6,162 bases of DNA from Planctomycetota bacterium (GTDB lineage Bacteria; Planctomycetota; Brocadiia; Brocadiales; Bathyanammoxibiaceae). The notes beneath the pieces are model-generated. The model had not been told where the DNA came from, ran no database searches, and worked only from the letters and a program-made list of their open reading frames with translations. The translations under genes and the position numbers were made by a program. Where the stretch lies: contig JAUXLO010000112.1 in assembly GCA_030623665.1 (NCBI GenBank), forward strand, positions 1 through 6,162. Reading direction: 5' to 3'. Below are positions 4,438-6,162 of this stretch, in pieces; the first letter of the stretch is position 1; every line of letters begins with the position of its first letter.

Positions 4438-4632
4438 TATAAGGAGATACAACTTTATTACCCACGTCTGCCCTCAACCGTCTGTGGCTACTGTATAAGG
4501 CCACTGTCCGAGGGGGGTTTTTAACTCCAAGTAACTGGTAAAACAGGGGATACATATGTCCACCGATGCCAGTAAGGCGGTTGAAAACACGCCTGCCGGC
4601 CATCAGAAAGGCCAGAAAGGAAGGGGAGGTTG

Positions 4633-5481
4633 TTATGACTGGTTTTTTCGTTCCCGGCCATGCTTTCCTACGGAACCGGAGGGGTCGAGGACGTTGTAGC
4701 CACGGCCGACCTTTAAAGACCGTCTTATGACATCGTTCAGGAACTCCTTTGCAGAGAGTGCGGCCTCTTCAATGTTTTTCCCCAGTGCCAGGCCTGTTGC
4801 TATAGCAGAGGCCAGTGTGCAGCCGCTTCCGTGGACACTGCCTGCATCACCTGTATCGACCTTTGGTGAGACAAACCGCCTAAAATCCTTGCCGTCATAA
4901 AACAAATCCTCTATTACCCCTTTTTTACTTGAGGGCCAGTCTTCGGGTGCGTGACCGCCTTTTACAAGCACGTTTTTTGCACCCAGCCCGTGAATAACCC
5001 TGGCCGCCTCTTCGAGGTGGGCAGGTTGCTTAATCGAGATGCCGCAAAGAATCTCGGCCTCCGGTATGTTTGGCGTGACTATCAATGCAAGAGGTAATAG
5101 CTCTGAGATTAGTTTTTTTACTGCGGCATTACCCTCAAGGAGCGCACTCCCGTCCTTTGCATGGAGGACGGGATCCACCACGACGTTATCAATGCCATAT
5201 TCTCTTATCTTTTCCGAGACCACGGCTACTATCGCCTCGTTCAGCAGCATGCCGGTCTTGACGGCGTCCGTGCCTATGTCATTCATTATAGAATCTAACT
5301 GGTCTCCCACGACGTCTGGAGGTACGGCGTGGACCGACTGCACGCCCAGTGTATTCTGGACGGTGATAGCAGTTATAACGGTGGTGCCAAAGGCCCCAAG
5401 CGCCGTCACAGTCTTTAAATCGGCCTGGATTCCTGCCCCTCCGCCTGAATCTGAGCCGCCGATTACCATCACCTTGTTCAT
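4633..5481 (-). CDS. thiD: Hydroxymethylpyrimidine / phosphomethylpyrimidine kinase ThiD
   Basis: A 282-aa ribokinase-fold enzyme of thiamine synthesis, phosphorylating HMP to HMP-P and then HMP-PP with ATP in the cytoplasm. The N-terminal signature [16 protein letters not shown] (8-23) and [11 protein letters not shown] (34-44) form the pyrimidine pocket. VVDPV (101-105), the TPN segment (136-138) and VLVKGGH (171-177) are typical, and [12 protein letters not shown] (217-228) provides the anion hole with catalytic C221. It is slightly longer than E. coli ThiD (266 aa) because of a polar C-terminal tail (about 266-282). The ATG at 5481 is fixed by the N-terminal motif, although the ribosome-binding site is weak (GGGA about 13 nt upstream). 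It starts 33 nt after the recG stop codon, so translation may depend on the operon. No TPP riboswitch is visible and no other thi gene is adjacent. Confidence 0.96.
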   Translation of the reverse strand: MNKVMVIGGSDSGGGAGIQADLKTVTALGAFGTTVITAITVQNTLGVQSVHAVPPDVVGDQLDSIMNDIGTDAVKTGMLLNEAIVAVVSEKIREYGIDNVVVDPVLHAKDGSALLEGNAAVKKLISELLPLALIVTPNIPEAEILCGISIKQPAHLEEAARVIHGLGAKNVLVKGGHAPEDWPSSKKGVIEDLFYDGKDFRRFVSPKVDTGDAGSVHGSGCTLASAIATGLALGKNIEEAALSAKEFLNDVIRRSLKVGRGYNVLDPSGSVGKHGRERKNQS

Positions 5482-5514
5482 GATATATGTGTTCCCATAA
5501 TAATCAGACCTGTT

Positions 5515-6162
5515 CTACACGACACTTGCAAGTCTCATCCTGCCGGTGTATCTTGCCTGCATGTTCTTCTTTAACAGGGGATGTTTCCCGAGTGTACCGT
5601 CTTTCTCCACCATCTTAAAGGCGTCGTCCCTGGCGGTCTTGAGCAGCGCCAGGTCGCTTGTCAGGTCTACCATCTTATAATCCGGCAGACCGTGCTGCCG
5701 GGTGCCGAAGAACTCCCCCGGTCCCCTCAGCCTCAGGTCCTCTTCGGCGATCTTGAAGCCGTCGTTGCTGTTGACGATTGTCTGGAGTCTCCTGCGCGCA
5801 TCAGCGGTCTTGGGGTCGGCGAAGAGGAGGCAGTACGACCTGTCACTGCCGCGCCCGGTACGTCCGCGAAGCTGGTGGAGCTGGGCAAGTCCGAACCTCT
5901 CGGCATGCTCGATTGCTATGACGGTGGCGTTGGGTATATCTATCCCCACCTCTATGACTATGGTAGAGACCAGTATGTCGATATCCTTCTGCCTGAATTT
6001 CTTCATGACGTCATCTTTCTTGTCCTGTGGCATCCGTCCGTGGAGCAGTCCGACCTTAAACTCCGGGAAATTCTGCCGGAATATCTCTGTGCCCTCGACA
6101 GCCGACTTGAGGTCGAGCTTCTCCGACTCCTCCACCAGCGGATACACCACAAAGACCTGCCG
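5515..6162 (-). CDS. recG: ATP-dependent DNA helicase RecG, C-terminal part (cut by window edge)
   Basis: About 215 residues of a protein that continues past the window end; the frame is open through 6162 with R-Q-V-F before the first in-frame GTG, so that GTG is internal. RecG is a superfamily 2 helicase that remodels stalled forks and branched DNA. Visible parts: LLHGRM of the second RecA-like domain, motif V (STIVIEVGIDIPNAT), motif VI (QLHQLRGRTGRG) and the RecG-specific C-terminal TRG region with DLRLRGPGEFFGTRQHG. E. coli RecG has 693 aa, so roughly the last third is present. The C-terminus (ARYTGRMRLASVV) is complete, ending at TAG 5515-5517. It is upstream of and likely co-transcribed with thiD. 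Confidence 0.97.
   Translation of the reverse strand, partial: RQVFVVYPLVEESEKLDLKSAVEGTEIFRQNFPEFKVGLLHGRMPQDKKDDVMKKFRQKDIDILVSTIVIEVGIDIPNATVIAIEHAERFGLAQLHQLRGRTGRGSDRSYCLLFADPKTADARRRLQTIVNSNDGFKIAEEDLRLRGPGEFFGTRQHGLPDYKMVDLTSDLALLKTARDDAFKMVEKDGTLGKHPLLKKNMQARYTGRMRLASVV

Larger units (their letters stand above)
4230..4632. other. Regulatory and non-coding interval upstream of the NrdD-tail-like gene
   Basis: These 403 bases hold no supported gene. From the NrdD-tail-like gene outward they contain its ribosome-binding site (4241-4249), an AT-rich leader, a leader hairpin (4327-4345), a consensus promoter (4355-4382) and two NrdR-type boxes (4391-4437). The remaining 195 nt (4438-4632) lie downstream of thiD and show pairing potential: TCAACCG (4474-4480) with CGGTTGA (4578-4584), enclosing GTGGC/GCCAC (4484-4504) and GGATA/TGTCC (4548-4561). 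A weak bulged GGCC hairpin near 4595-4617 may help end the recG-thiD transcript, but no strong terminator is seen. Confidence 0.6.

Noticed and set aside
4412..4603. 63-codon minus-strand frame between thiD and the NrdD-tail-like gene
   Set aside because: It runs through one of the NrdR-type boxes, has no ribosome-binding site and resembles nothing I know.
1..6162. CRISPR array, insertion sequence, tRNA or integrase
   Set aside because: Both strands were read for spaced direct repeats, transposase motifs and tRNA T-loop sequences; none was found.

Overview
The window is bacterial chromosome and opens at the end of a ribosomal RNA operon: the last ~160 nt of 23S rRNA, a complete 5S rRNA and a rho-independent terminator. 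Base composition is balanced to slightly GC-rich. A Fur-family regulator, an AmmeMemoRadiSam-type MEMO protein and a glycyl-radical-type (anaerobic) ribonucleotide reductase fragment under NrdR-type boxes suggest a bacterium that lives at least partly without oxygen. I cannot fix the phylum; Planctomycetota, Nitrospirota or Desulfobacterota-like lineages would all fit.

Layout. 1-371: 23S 3' end, 5S and terminator. 393-836 (+): Fur-family metalloregulator, starting 21 nt after the terminator T-run. 837-1142: gene-poor leader with a terminator-like hairpin nested in a 12-bp outer stem and a possible 37-codon ORF behind a purine-rich ribosome-binding site. 1143-1514 (+): small protein with four predicted membrane helices. 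1515-1782: no supported gene. 1783-3015 (-): PqqD-like domain fused to a MEMO1-family (AmrB) domain. 3016-3237: compact divergent control region with two back-to-back promoters around a short palindrome and a GC-rich hairpin. 3238-3735 (+): TIGR00725/LOG-like Rossmann protein. 3765-3803: terminator for the minus strand. 3852-4229 (-): 125-aa protein ending in a class III ribonucleotide reductase (NrdD)-like glycyl-radical motif. 4327-4437: its consensus promoter and two NrdR-type boxes. 4438-4632: non-coding, possibly structured. 4633-5481 (-): thiD. 5515-6162 (-): C-terminal part of recG, cut by the window edge.

The genes do not form one pathway. recG and thiD look co-transcribed (33-nt gap). 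The MEMO protein and the LOG-like protein are divergently transcribed from a shared regulatory region.

The most interesting part is 3852-4437. A stand-alone protein carries a glycyl-radical-like tail (R-I-V-G-Y, then N-W-N-K-x-K...E-x-K-x-R) without the catalytic barrel or the zinc cysteines of NrdD. Its perfect -35/-10 promoter sits directly beside two 16-bp AT-rich palindromes 31 bp apart, the usual arrangement of NrdR operators. Family resemblance and regulation point independently to ribonucleotide reduction. One attractive possibility is a replaceable radical domain, analogous to GrcA (YfiD) for pyruvate formate-lyase.
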